Of a stretch of DNA of 64,000 nt, positions 25,377 through 38,818 are shown in pieces. Position 1 is the stretch's first letter. Each line of letters opens with the position of its first letter. Under the pieces are notes generated by a model that was not told where the DNA came from, searched no databases, and saw only the letters and a list, made by a program, of their open reading frames with translations. Origin of the DNA: Monomorium pharaonis (lineage: Eukaryota; Arthropoda; Insecta; Hymenoptera; Formicidae); contig NC_050476.1 of the NCBI RefSeq assembly GCF_013373865.1, forward strand, positions 1,844,501-1,908,500. The letters run 5' to 3'. A program made the translations under genes and the position numbers.

Positions 25377-28300
25377 GTGGAGCCCGAAGGTACGTCGGCC
25401 TTGGCCGCTGGATCCAGGGCCCTATTCTTAGAAACAGTACGCAGGAGTAACGCAGCGTGTCAGAATGGAGATTATGCACTGGCTGCGACATTGTATACGG
25501 AAGCTCTTGCTTTGGATCCTCTCAGTCACGTGTTGTACTCAAACAGATCAGCTGCCAGGCTCAAGATGGGATTATTTGCGCTTGCTTTGCAGGACGCTGT
25601 TCGAGCTACTGAGTTGAGTCCGCAGTGGCCAAAGGTATATATTCTTCCTTGTATGTTTGTGTACAGCTCATCACATTTCGGTTCTATAACAATCTGCAAT
25701 AATTTTCAGGCGTATTATCGGCAAGGAGTAGCACTGCAATGTTTGGGACGTCACGGAGAAGCGCTCGTTGCCTTCAGCACGGGATTAGCTCATGACGCAT
25801 GCAATCATCAATTATTATCAGGCTTGGTAGAAGCATCGTTAAAATCTCCGCTACGACCGACTTTGGAACCGACGTTCCAACAGCTGCGCGCGATGAAGCT
25901 TGATGAATCTCCGTTCGTCGTCATATCCGTGGTCGGTCAGGAGCTGCTTGGAGCTGGACAATACAGAGCGGCTGCCGGCGTGTTGGAGGCCGCGCTCACC
26001 ATCGGTTCATGCAGTCTGAAATTGAGAGGTTCTGTATTTTCCGCTCTGTCCAGCGCATACTGGGCACTGAACTCTCTGGACAAGGCAATCAACTATATGC
26101 AGCAGGATCTAGGTAAGTAACAGATAAGTGGAAATTTGTGTATTTATATTTAATTTATTAATTGTGAATTTAATATGGAGTAATTTATTCACTGGTTTAC
26201 TGGAATTTTCAGGAGTGGCGCGTTCCCTGGGGGACACGCAGGGCGAGTGTAGAGCCCATGGGAATTTAGGATCTGCTTATTTCAGCAAGGGCAGCTTCAA
26301 GGAAGCCCTAACGGCTCATAGATACCAACTCGTTCTAGCTATGAAATGTAAAGATACGCAGGCGGCGGCTTCGGCCTTGACCAGTCTGGGACACGTCTAC
26401 ACGGCGATCGGCGATTTGCCAAACGCTCTGGCCTCCCATAAGCAGTGCGTACAATTAGTGAAGCAGATGGGAGATCGATTACAGGAGGCCCGTGAGATCG
26501 GTAACGTCGGAGCGGTCTACTTGGCGATGGGGGAATTCGAGAGTGCCGTCGACTGCCACACGCAACATCTGAGAATAGCCAGGCGTCTGGGTGATCGCGT
26601 GGAAGAGGCGAGGGCTTTCAGTAACTTAGGATCGTCTCATCATTATCGTAGAAATTTTGGGCAGGCAATGGCTTATCACGAGAACGTTCTAAGAATAGCT
26701 CAAGAACTTGGGGACAGAGCTATAGAGACTAGAGCGTATGCAGGATTAGGTCATGCTGCTAGATGTGCAGGTGATGACAACAATAATTATTATTAAGTAC
26801 CGTATTGTTTTATAAAAATATACGTTAGAATATGTTATTTTTCTAACTTTATTTTAATATAATTTTATTAACATGCCATCAGGTGATTTGGCGCAAGCCA
26901 AGCTCTGGCATCAGAGACAGCTTGACGTCGCATTGACCACGAAAGATAAGGTGGCTGAGGGACGAGCCTGCAGCAATTTGGGCATAGTATATCAGTTGCT
27001 TGGCGAGCATGATGCTGCTTTAAAATTACATCAAGCGCACTTGGGAATCGCGAGATCGTTGGGAGACAAAGCCGGTATGGGTAGAGCGTACGGAAACATC
27101 GGCAATGCTTATAATGCCTTAGGTTATTACGAACAAGCCATTAAGTACCACAAGCAGGAATTAACGATAAGCAAAGAGGTAACCGTCTTTAAGGCTCAAT
27201 GTTATCAAATTTTATTTTTTATTTATGACAATCTGCCGTTTAGGTAAACGATCGTAGCTCGGAAGCCAGCACACATGGAAATCTGGCGGTTGCATATCAG
27301 GCTGTGCAAGGCCACGAAGCGGCATTGAGACACTACAGAGCTCACCTGGCTATAGCGCGTGAACTGAAAGACACGGCCGGTGAAGCGTGTGCTCTTCTAA
27401 ATCTCGCCAATTGTCTCTCTTCGCGCGGTAGATTTGAAGAGGCAGTGCCTTACTACGAGCATTATCTGATGCTGTCGCAAGAATTGCATGACGTTGAGGG
27501 AGAGGCCAAAGCGTGTCATTTCTTGGGATATGCTCACTACTGTCTGGGAAATCATCGAGAGGCCGTCAGATATTACGATCAGGATTTAGCGCTAGCGAAG
27601 GATCTGCAAGATAAATCTGGAATGGGTAGAGCTTACTGCAATTTGGGATTAGCTCACTTGGCATTGGAAAATCTAGATACCGCTCTGGAATGTCAAAAAT
27701 ATTATTTAGGTAATACTTTAATTCTAAAATATATATATTGTAATTAACATGTTTTATAATTATATTTTAATATATTAAAAATAGGTAAAAAAATAAAATA
27801 TATAATAATATATTATTTATATTGAAATAAATAATTATTAATTGTTTAGCGATCGCGCATATGACCAAGAATCTGGCCGGGAAGTTTCGCGCTCTTGGAA
27901 ATATCGGCGATTGTTTGTTGCGTATGGGAGAGGTTGATGAAGCTGTTAAGATGCATCAACGTCAGTTAAACTTGGCACGTCAAGCAGCCGATCGTTGCCT
28001 AGAAGCGGCTGCCTACGGTGCGTTAGGAATCGTTCATCGAGCTACGAAAAACCTGGATAAGGCTCTTGGTTTTCATACGCAGGAATTAACTTTAAGGCAA
28101 GAAGCTGGTGATCTGCGTGGTGAATGCAGAGCACATGGAAACTTGGGTGCTGTGCATATGGCGCTGGGACAGTACACTCATGCGGTTAAGTGTTATCAGG
28201 AACAATTAGAGAGAGCGAAAGAGCTAGCGGATTCTGGAGTTGAAGCCCAAGCTTTAGGTAATTTAAGTTTAAAATTTTGAATAAAATATTTGTTGCGTAA

Positions 28301-31300
28301 GTGATGGAGATAAATTCAACAATATAACTTATACATAGAATGTCATAGAAAAAAAATTATTTGAAAAATTAATATCCTTGTATATAACTTTTTATTATAG
28401 GAAATTTGGGCATAGCTAGACTTAATATGACACATTACGAGGACGCTATTGGTTATTTCGAACAACAGTTAGCAACTTTAGAACCGCTAACTACTAGCAC
28501 TGCTTTACTCGACAAAGCTCGAGCACTCGGAAATTTGGGAGACTGCTACGAAGCCTTGGGTGATCTGGAAGAAGCTATTAAATGTCATGAACAACAACTA
28601 GCAGCCGCTATGAAGTTGAAGAGTATAAGAGATCAGGAGAGGGCGTACAGAGGATTGGGAAGAGCTCGTGAGGCTACCGGGGACTTACAGGAAGCCTTGG
28701 TGTGTTTCGAGAAAAGATTAGTAGCCGCTCATGAAGTGGATAGTCCTGAAGCTAGAGGTGCCGCTTACGGTGATCTAGGTAAACTGATACATGATAATGA
28801 AATTTAGATTAATTTTGTTAAGTTTTTAAGAAAGGGCTAGAATTTTTTCAGTAAACATATTTCTATGAAAACCACGCAAACTTTTTAAATCGTGTAACGT
28901 TGAGATGTGCTGATATTTACTCAATGTTAATTTGCAGGAAGAGTACATGCCGCGTTAGGTAATCACGAGCAGGCTGTCAGTTGTTTGTCGCATCAATTAG
29001 CCCTTGCTCGCGGACTTGGTGACAAAACGGCCGAGGCCGAGGCCGCCAGCGGTTTAGGAGCAGTCCATCTTCTGATGGACGATCCGAACTCCGCGTTACA
29101 CCATCATCAATTAGAGCTATCAATTGCCGAGGGTCTAGACGCAGCCGGATTGCAGGCTCGCGCCTGTGCTAATCTGGGAGTGACTCAAGAAACGTTGGGG
29201 CAATATGAGGAAGCTATAAGGTTGCAGGAGCAATCGTTGAGCCTTGCCGCTGCGGCGGGTGATCAACTTGCCCGAGCGGCGGCTTTCGCGAGTCTGGGCC
29301 GACTTCATCATCTCTGTGGAGACCTGCCACGCGCTTTGAGTTATCTTCAGTCTGGTCTGTCGCTATCCGAGGGCTTAGGTAGAAGGGAAGAAACCGCCAG
29401 ATTGAGACACAGACTTGGGCTTGTGCATTGGGAGGCTGGCGAAGAAATCATCTCCGTGGAACACTTAGAAAAGGCCGCGAATCTCTTAGAATCATTAGAT
29501 GGAACTTCTGTGTCCCTTTCTTGTGGTCAACCTAATCGAGTCGAGTTACTATCAGAAACATACAGGATGTTGCAAAAAGTATTGATCAATCTAAACCGAG
29601 CAGAAGAGGCTTTGAATTGGGCGGAGAGATCAAGAAGATCTAAGAGTAATTCCCTGGACGACGTAGCTCACTATTCCGAGATTATTGATCGACAACGTGG
29701 AATTATTTTGTATTACAGGTATAATTTTTTTGCAAACGAGTATTATAACTTTTAAAACAAGAGATATAATTTATATAACATTATAAAAATTTACCTGTTT
29801 CTTTAAAAGATTAAAATAATTGAACATTTTCAGCGAGGTGGGATGTGAATTGCATGCCTGGTGCTTAGCTCCAGGTCGTGGATTACTACGATTCCACTCC
29901 GCTACATTAGACGATGGGGTAGGTTTGGAAAAAAGGGTTCTTCAAGCACGTGAAGCACTCTTGGACGAGAGCAACGAGCTCATCGAAGAATCCACCAAAA
30001 TTCCGTCAAGAGGTCATCATTTGAATGCCAGTTCCTACAGTTTAAGTAGCCTCTTCAGTGTTGGGTCCGTAAGCTCTCGCGCCGGAAGCGCTCGTTGGGG
30101 ACGAGGCGCGAAAGGACCTACGTGGCAGGCACCATTGCCGATACAGGTGCTTTATGATCTTCTTCTTGCCCCGTTTGAAGATCTGTTACCACCGCCGCGA
30201 AAGGAGTTGATCATGGTGGTAGAAAAGTCTCTCTATTTGGCGCCATTCCCGGCTTTGCAGTCCAATCCAGGCGAGGATTATCTGTGCGAGAGATTTTCGT
30301 TATTGGTGGTGCCGTCCCTTGCGGCGCTCAGAAAGAGATCTAAGACGCCCGTACTAGAAGGTGGTGCTACCGTGGCTGCACTAGTTGCTGGAAATCCTGT
30401 TCTGCCAGAGGATATTCGAGAGGAGTATGGTTGGCCCGAAAGTGTTGCTTCCACTGAGACCGAGTCGGAAATAGTCGCTGAATTGTTAGAGGCCCGCGCA
30501 ATGACTGGTCAATATTGACTATACAATTATAAAAAGTTTTCTAATTGTTCCGATATCGCGAAAAGTATATCATATATAATTTTCATTTTTATTTGTTTAC
30601 AATAGGACTGGAAGCGACTAGATCAATGGTTCTGCGATCTTTACCAGATGCGGAATGCGTTCACCTAACAGTTCCAGTCTTCTGGAATACTGGCAGTCTA
30701 GCATTCTCGCCTGATCAATGCGAGGAGCCATCCGAGAGACCAGAGTACTTGATAAGTCAGTTGGATTTACTCAGGCTAAAGATGTCCGCCCGTTTGGTAG
30801 TAGTGTCCAGCGGTCATAGTTGGAGCAATGTTGATTGCACAAATGCTACATCGGACGGTATACAAAATCTCGCTAAAACTCTATTGAGCACAGGTGCGCA
30901 ATGTGTGCTCATAGGAATGTGGGCGGTACCACCAACCGCCGGCAGCATCTTATTGCGAGCGTTCTACAGTGCAATGTTGCAAGGTGCGAGAGCATCGCGT
31001 GCATTAGCTGAGGCGATGCAGACTGTCCAACATACCAGACATTTTGCTCACCCAGCTAACTGGGCCGGTTGGCTGCTTATTGGCGGAGACACGAGATTAT
31101 CCAACAAGGTATATTCCAGAGAGAAATTAAACGTGCCATTTAATCAATTGCAAAACAATTAATTGATTAAAACTCTAAGGTGTTCTGTATAATTTAATTT
31201 ATTCTAAATTTAAAAACCTAGTTTTTATTTTCTTTTAGATTATAGCTTTGTCTATCGAAGAAAATAACGTTTATAAGTTAAAAAATAGAAGCATAATTTT

Positions 31301-33353
31301 TGGTCATATTTGGCTAGATCACAGTAATCGCATCTTAATACTAGTAATACAATTTCATCACATATAGATGAATAATTATAGAATTTATTTTTGTGTATAG
31401 TGTTATAATAATTTCAATTTTAATTGTTAGACCATATTAAATTATAATTAATAAAATAATTTTATAATGTTTCGTATTTCACAATCTTAATATTTCTTTA
31501 TTTTTCTTTTGTTTCATCAGGTCGCGCTCATGGGTCAAGCGCTGGCGGAATTATTACGCAGTGGTCCCGAACAGAGCAGGGACGCACTGCGAGTGACGCT
31601 TCATCTGGTAGAGAAATCATTACAGAGAATTCATCGCGGACAGAAAAACGCTATGTATACGACTCAGCGCAGTATTGAGAACAAGGTGGGCGCGGCCACC
31701 GGTTGGCGAGAACTCCTGATGTCCGTGGGTTTCAGATTTGAGCCAGCCGGCAACGGTATACCGTCCTCCGTGTTTTTTCCACAAAGTGATCCTGAAGAAA
31801 GATTGACAAGATGCAGTGCCAGTTTACAAGCTCTACTAGGATTAGGTCAATCGTCGTTACATGCTTTGGCCAGGCTCTTACAAGTATTGACTTATTTCAA
31901 TGAACATTTAATCAAATACAAAGAGGATTTTAATTTTAATTAATTGTGCTAAAAAATTTTTTAGGCGCCAGAAGCCGCAGAAGACGTCATCGCTGCCATG
32001 AGAAGAGCCAGTTGTGCTACAGAAGGACAAGAAGTTGTACTGCCTGTACATGTTTGGAGAGCATCCGGATCACATGAACTATTCGCTAGCTTAGGCTTCG
32101 ATTTGATGGAAGTTGGGCAGTCGGAAGTGATACTGAGAACAGGCAAACAAGCCTCACGTAGAGCCGTCCAGTTTGCTCTTCAAGCTCTTCTCGCATTATT
32201 TGGTAAATTAAAATTTCATATTAATACTCATAGTAATAGTAATAGATGCAAATTAATTGTATTATTTACATAATATATTTACTATTAATTGCAGATACAC
32301 AGGAAGCACCAAAAAGTCTTAGCTTAGATTCAGGCAGTTCAATGGAAAGCTTAGCTTCTGTAGCTCATACAGAAAAAAATCTTGTAGAACGACCACGATT
32401 GGGAGGGGCGTTCGCAAGTTACGTACGACATCGTGGTGAACCAGACGGAAAGACCATGGAACCACCGAACGTTTTGATACCAGCATCGCGACAGCCATGT
32501 CAAAATGGTGGAGGTATATAAATATTTTATAGTTATAAGATAGCACACCCGAATTGACTTTCTATCTTTTTCAAATATTAAAAAAACAATTCATGTAATT
32601 GGCAAAAATTTTATACAGAGATCAAATTTATCTTATATAAAAATTTCACAAGATATACATCTTACATAGAAATTTAATATTTTATTTGAACGCTCTCCAG
32701 GTGAATCGGATGTGGCGTTTACACCTAGTCCTCCTGTAGCGCTTAATTTGAACCATCAGACTCGTATTCGAAATCTTTATCCCGATCAGAATCCAATGAG
32801 GCCTGGTTCGAGCTCGAGCAGCTCAGTGACAGATTGGGACAATGGCCATGCCACTGTATTGAGACGGCAGCCATTGCCACCGTTGCCGGCTAATGTGCTA
32901 GAGAGGTTGAGCGTGAGAACGGAGATCAACACGAGTTCATCGAGAAAACCGCGGCATTCTACGACAGCAAATGAGGACATCTGCAATGCGCAGACCGACG
33001 CGACTCAATCCACGGAGACACATCCACAGAATCTAAGGAACCTGGCCACTTCCCTGACAAGTCTGACGCGCGAGCTCACACCCACGATCTCGGAGGTGTA
33101 CCACGAGCGCAATTTGGGATTGGGTCTGGCGCCATCTTTATCGAAATTGCTGGAGGAGGTTGGCGCTGTGTCCGAAAACGAGGAGTCGCAATCAGCAAAG
33201 ACAGTGAGCCATGGTCAGACACAGAATTGGATACCGAACGAGCCGGAGCTCTGCCGAAGGGATGAGGCCGATGGTAGATCTATCGCGGAATCGCAGTGCA
33301 GCGCCGCCAGTTCGAATAAAATACCTCGGAAAGCTCCTGCGCCACCAGTATAG
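25377..33353 (+). CDS. TTC28: Tetratricopeptide repeat protein 28 (TPR array plus CHAT-like domain)
   Basis: Giant TPR scaffold; the human protein (TPRBK) acts at the spindle midzone and midbody with Aurora B. Fourteen exons: 25377-25634, 25710-26112, 26213-26770, 26883-27178, 27244-27709, 27850-28257, 28401-28778, 28938-29718, 29834-30507, 30606-31108, 31521-31883, 31965-32202, 32295-32513, 32701-33353. The frame is continuous for 2065 codons. Residues 1 to about 1130 hold many TPR repeats of about 40 residues with motifs such as GECRAHGNLGSAYFSKGSF. A CHAT-like domain lies at about 1285-1575 (QVLYDLLLAPFEDLL... to NWAGWLLIGGD). A conserved tail (KNAMYTTQRSIENKVGA, FDLMEVGQSEVILRTGKQ) follows, then a disordered Ser/Pro-rich end (RKAPAPPV). 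No in-frame ATG precedes VEPEGTSALAAG, so the start codon is in an unresolved upstream exon; the 25377 boundary is tentative. Confidence 0.93.
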
Positions 33354-34393
33354 ATTATTTATATTTATAAGTTAAAATGTAATTTCGCGGAGTATAGTAC
33401 TGGGTACCAAAGAATGGGAGATATATCGGAAAACAGATGGTCGCCGCCTTGCAGCCATAGCAGGGCCGAAACAAGACGATCAACAAAGCGTAGTGCGAAT
33501 TTATTTGTCAATATATTCCTGGGTATTCGAGTCATTCATGATGAAACCCTGAAAGAATATCCTAACAACGTAAATGCCTTAACACTCGCTAGATGCACAT
33601 ATTTGCATGTCCGTTTTTTTTTCATATGTCAGAGCTCGTGATGTAACGAGTTCTATAATATATACGTACAAGGACAAAATAATCTCGCTAATAAGCGTTA
33701 ATATGCTCAAGTATAATTTTAATATTGTAATCCGTCCAAACGTTTAATTATTAACATTCTTAATATAGCAAAAAACGGTTTGTAGAGTACATACATATGT
33801 TCAATGAGCTAAAGGATCAACTTCACTATTCTCACTTATGATTGATCTGTCTAATAAACAGTATTTAACTGCAGAGTATTCGAGCTCTAATTTTTGACTA
33901 TCGTGTTTCTTATAAATCATGCGTTCTAAATATTCGTAGAGAATACGAGAGTCAACTCGGATTGATATTTCATTTATTATTAGATACTTCGCAACACGCA
34001 CATATAAATATGTATTAAATTAATTGTAAGAGAAATCTGTTAGATAAATATTTCTGTTAAAGCTTGTCAGGAAGAAAATTTGTTTAACTTATATATTTTG
34101 CCGAGTTGAATGTTAATTTTAAAATTCTGCAAAAAACCGATATAAAGACAATAAAAATCATAATATAAGCCTTTTTAATATACATGTGGATAGAGAAAGA
34201 GAAACACTTAAAACTTGAAATATTAACATCAACTTCTACTGTTGTAATATGTTATAGTAATTAAATAAATTTTGTCAACAGACTGATAAATAATATATAC
34301 GAGAGAATATTTTGAGGAGGCAGGTATTAATAAAAATAAAATATTAAATGAATATATGTATCAAAAAGCTCTTGATTTTTATTTGTTAAGTAG
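33354..34393. other. Convergent spacer, 3' ends of TTC28 and PTRH2
   Basis: About 1 kb of AT-rich sequence between two convergent stops. AATAAA-type motifs occur near 34145 and 34263, which could serve TTC28. No coding exon or ordered repeat seen. Confidence 0.5.
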
Positions 34394-35657
34394 TTAAAAT
34401 AATTTTAAATGACCTGTAACTTGATCTATCAATTTTGTTGGACCCGGTCCGACCGCGCATACAGTTTTACTTCCTGCTGCTATTTGTGTGTGTCCTGCAT
34501 CCTGTACAATGTTCGATAACAGACCTGTAGTTTTAGCTTCCTTCGCTATTTCTTGAAGGGCAGCCTCGCTGTCCACCTGGAAATTAACATATATTCTTTT
34601 TTTTCCTCTCATGTCCGTGTGTGAAAAGATATTTATTTTAACTGTATAGATAAATATATTTATTAAACAATCAAGTGATAGTCTCTTTTGATTAAAATCT
34701 CATCTGATCTGCTTTATACCGCAAAGAATATTTAATACAGTGCCATCCAGACAGTTGGACTTAATAATATAATTTGTCAATATTCATGGTTATTGATGTT
34801 CCAATGTTCCAATTCATTTCATAACCAATATACATTATTTTAATTTTAATCGATTTAAGTTTTTATTATTAACATTCTTAATTAATATAATAAAAGATGA
34901 ATCCAAAACTACAAATCCTGGACAGCATTTATTTAATATATTGGACTGATACGAATATCTTAAACTCATTATATATCTCATAAAAATATATTTTCTTTGT
35001 CAACTGTCAAACATAATCTAAAATGCAATACCTTAAGAGTGATCTTGGCTTGCCCAGACTCCTCCCATGCTCTTAGAATTTTTGGGTGTTTTCTGGCAGC
35101 CTTGTATGCTGCAACAGCAGCATGCGAACACTGAGCTGCTACTTTTCCTTTACCCATTTTCAAATCTGTTCTGATGACCAGAATCAATTTGTAATTATCT
35201 CGTTTGTCTGTGTACACCTACATAAAGAGAAACTATTGTAAAATTGGTCTAATTATCTTAACAGTGAATTTGCAGTCTCTAGGATAAAATGCTTTAGCAA
35301 AGATTCGAATCCAACTTAGCAGAGATTTAAACCTACTTAGGTTTGAGTGTTCGCTAACTCGGGTTTGAATCTCTACTAAGTTGGGTTCGAATCTTCGCTA
35401 AAGCGTTATCCCAGAGACTGCAAATTAAAACGCGATAGAAGTCTTCCACCACGAGTTTAGAGAAAAATTTGAAGAGAAATATTGTTTACCACATCGTCGT
35501 CATCCGTTTCATCGGAATCCTCCACAATTGCTTGAGAATTTTTTCTGTTTGGCACGGTCATTAATTTATATAAACAATAACCGAAGACAGCTGCGGCCAT
35601 AAAAGCCACTTTCGGATCTGTAGCCTGCGCCACGATTGCCTGAATGATGTCGTCCAT
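34394..35657 (-). CDS. PTRH2: Peptidyl-tRNA hydrolase 2, mitochondrial
   Basis: Enzyme that releases peptidyl groups from tRNA; the animal PTRH2/Bit1 protein is anchored in the mitochondrial outer membrane. Three exons (minus): 35657-35490, 35217-35032, 34576-34394; product 178 residues against 179 in human. An N-terminal membrane anchor is visible (VAFMAAAVFGYCLYKL, about 17-32), then an acidic linker (VEDSDETDDDDVV). The PTH2 domain starts LILVIRTDLKMGKGKVAAQC and holds the conserved SHAA, and ends VGPGPTKLIDQVTGHLKLF. The start is the ATG at 35657; an earlier in-frame TTG is ignored. Intron 1 hosts a 160-bp MITE. Confidence 0.96.
35267..35426. mobile_element. MITE, 160 bp, in PTRH2 intron 1
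   Basis: Long terminal inverted repeats of about 65 bp: the left starts AATTTGCAGTCTCTAGGATA and the opposite strand AATTTGCAGTCTCTGGGATA, both continuing through AAGATTCGAA. Together they fill most of the element, so it folds into a long hairpin. It occupies over half of this 272-bp intron. Confidence 0.85.
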
Positions 35658-37753
35658 GATTTTCAATAATGACTTCTTAGTTTACACCGTATATTTAGTC
35701 CGCGACCTATACACTATATTCGACACAATAGGTTACAACGATGTAAACACTCGCGAACTTGTTGGGTCAGGCCACTTTTTCACGATCCCTGACCCATCTT
35801 AGGCCATGCAACGTAACGCGTGTAAACGAAGGTGTACATACTATAAAGCGGTGTAAGTGTACCAGCAAATGCTAATAGATGGATCTGCTTTATAACGTCC
35901 ATGCACATAACTACTTACCTACAAATTTTTTTCCTATGAATTATGTTGGCAAATTTTGAGCAGTTTTCAAGTTTTAACATTATCTGAAAAATTATGCAGT
36001 TGAAAGATAAATCCCTTAATTCCACAAAATGTACATAATAAATTAATACTTCATGAATAAGAAAAAAGATATTAAGAAATATTCTACATACTAATACGTT
36101 TGAATAAAATACCCATTTTTCAGGAATTAAATATATTTTACAATAATGTTTTATATCATAGATGCTATATTTCATTATCATATATAACATTCTGTAAAAG
36201 AATTGTGTATACATATTCTAATAAAAGTTAATTAATTGTAGAATTGGAACTTAACACGCGCTTACTGCTGTAGGCTCTGAATATACAAAAATATATCGCA
36301 TTGTTATTGCATATATGCACTCGTTTCTCTTTTTATGTGACAAAACAAGATGTGAAATACATATATCTTATACACTACAACAATTATGTGTTACAGCATA
36401 GAGATAAAACGATTCAGATCGTAATAATATAAAACATTTTGATATACAGCATCATTAATGATAAGAAAACTAAAATTCGATTAATAATCGGCTAAAAAAT
36501 TTATTAAATTGATCTGGAAAGGTGAGGATTGAGCAACAGGTATCAGAAATAATTGAGATTTCTTTGTGTTAAATGAAATTACATTTTTCAAGAAAAATAA
36601 ATTCACAATTGAAAATATCTACTTTGCCTCAATAATCCTCATATTTCCAGTTACAAAATAAAAATAAAGTAATATATCGTCTCATGTATTTTAATGTATC
36701 TATCTTGAAAATGTAATGGTTTCTGTTTTTGTGTGCACATTGGAAGCCCATTTCTTTTCAAAGAAAGAACAAGAACGCGAAATAAATACTTAAGTGCGCC
36801 ACGAGAAATTTGTACGTTTGCAAGAAATTTCAATTACACGTATAAGTTCATAAAAAAAGACAAGAAGGATTAACTTCCAATATACGCGGCATGTAATTGT
36901 GCAAAACATAATAAATTCTATCAAATGTCAGTTTCATAAAATGCAGGATGCATTTCAAAGACACAATTTTTAAAATAATTTTAATCTAAATAATTAATTG
37001 AATAATTTAAAAATATTAGAATAATAATAATAGAAGCACACCATAATTTCTATAATCTTCGTAACATTATTAACAAACTTTAAATAATATTACAGAATTG
37101 AACATTTTTAGAACCAAATGTATAATAGAAAATTAATTAGAGAAACTATTATACAATTGTCTATTAATTTTTAACAAAGAAATCCGCATTACTACATATT
37201 TAACACAATAATTTTCTAATCCTGTCATAATATCACATTCTTCTACGACCTTTATTGCACAATTCCATAGTTTGAGAAACATAAATCAATGAACTGTGAA
37301 TTAAAACAATAAAAAAATAGATAAATTTCTCAATTTAAATTTTTTTTTATGTTAAATATTTTAAAGAAAATGCAAAAATAGTATACTGAAATAATCTTTT
37401 AAAAATTATGCAATAAAGGGAGCATTAACTCCCTATATAATTCTTTATCATAATGCTTGCGATATGCACAACAAATTTGTATAAATTTTACGAAATTCTC
37501 CAGGAAATTCAGATAAAATTTTCATTAAATTTATATTGAAACAACAAGCATGTATGATGAACAAGTGATACAATCCTTTGTGAACAAGTACTTATGTATA
37601 AAATACGTCTTATGTTATGTCAGTGTCATTTAATATTACCTGGTCGAGTATATTATAGAAACAATTCAATGTTTTCAAATCAAATTGAAAAACATATCCT
37701 GTTAGTTCTTAAGTAAAATCGAGGAAAAGAATGTACAATAAAATCGATCGACA

Positions 37754-37798
<45 letters not shown>

Positions 37799-38818
37799 AT
37801 ACATACACACACCTTAATAATTAAGATCATTGTAAAGCCCTTTATGATCACATTAAATTATATCGTAGAGAAAAAATATTTACTATAATTCATTGGAAGA
37901 GAGCGCGCTTTGGGAGAGAGCGTAGCACATCGTTCTTTCTATGTTAACAGTTATATTTGCAGAAAAAAATCTAGAATATCAATGTAAGTTCGTATTTCGT
38001 TATAACATACAATGTAACGTACACAATTCGATCATGACAAAGAAAGACAGATAAATCTAAAATTTTCTCGCGCGTTCGCTCTTTCTCTTAACGAGAAAAT
38101 ACGCTTTATATAAATTATTATTCAAATGAATAATATATCATAATTAGCCTGCACCAACGTGAAACAAAATACGTTTACATAGATAAAAAGATTTGTACAT
38201 TGAACGCTACACAATTGGTCCAATCATAATAAAAAAACCAATGACACACATATGTATATTTCTTTGTATGTAGCACTCCTTATTATAAATTGAATACCGT
38301 ATTATTCTTGCTTGATAATTAACACATCATTTTATTCATATTCTTTTTTTTTTAGATATTATTGTACACATAAAATATTCTCTATACTTAGGCAATATTT
38401 TAAATTTTACATAACAAAAAGTACAAAATGATTTAAGAAGAAAAGACATCTTGTACAAATTAATCACAAACAATTGGACGTTTCAATGCTAATATTGTAA
38501 TATAATTTTTCATCATATAATTTTTAAGTATCACTTTTAGGAAGCGCATTTTTGTAAATCAGGATTTAGCAATTGTATGGGCAATTGACAGCTCACGAAT
38601 TAATAATATAGAAAAGTTTCTTTAGTTAGAGTTATCAACCACACACAATCCTTTTCAATATATTTATATTTAGATATAGGAGTGCTTAGTTCCTATAATA
38701 TCTTGTAAAATTCGCTCATTTTTGCCTAATTTTTATATAAGAATTTTTGTAATTGGCTTTATTTCATTTTCACGTATGTGCTCGGTTTTCGTGTTACTCA
38801 CCAGACTCTGAAATAATT
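35658..38818. other. Long AT-rich spacer, probably CEP170-like 3' UTR plus PTRH2 promoter
   Basis: About 3.1 kb without a supported coding exon. The PTRH2 promoter should lie just right of 35657, where the sequence is less AT-rich. A minus-strand AATAAA (38758-38763) lies only 56 bases past the CEP170-like stop. A (TA)n tract is at 37757-37805. Two short GC-richer islands (about 37900-37930 and 38066-38095, with GCGCG) stand out. AT-rich open frames here look random. Confidence 0.5.
37757..37805. repeat. (TA)n microsatellite
   Basis: About 17 TA units followed by a GTATGTATATACATA tail. It lies in the AT-rich spacer downstream of the CEP170-like gene. Confidence 0.9.

Noticed and set aside
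35915..36214. Minus-strand 99-codon frame left of the CEP170-like stop
   Set aside because: Composition (Ile, Phe, Tyr, Asn-rich) is that of random AT-rich DNA, and no family resemblance is seen.
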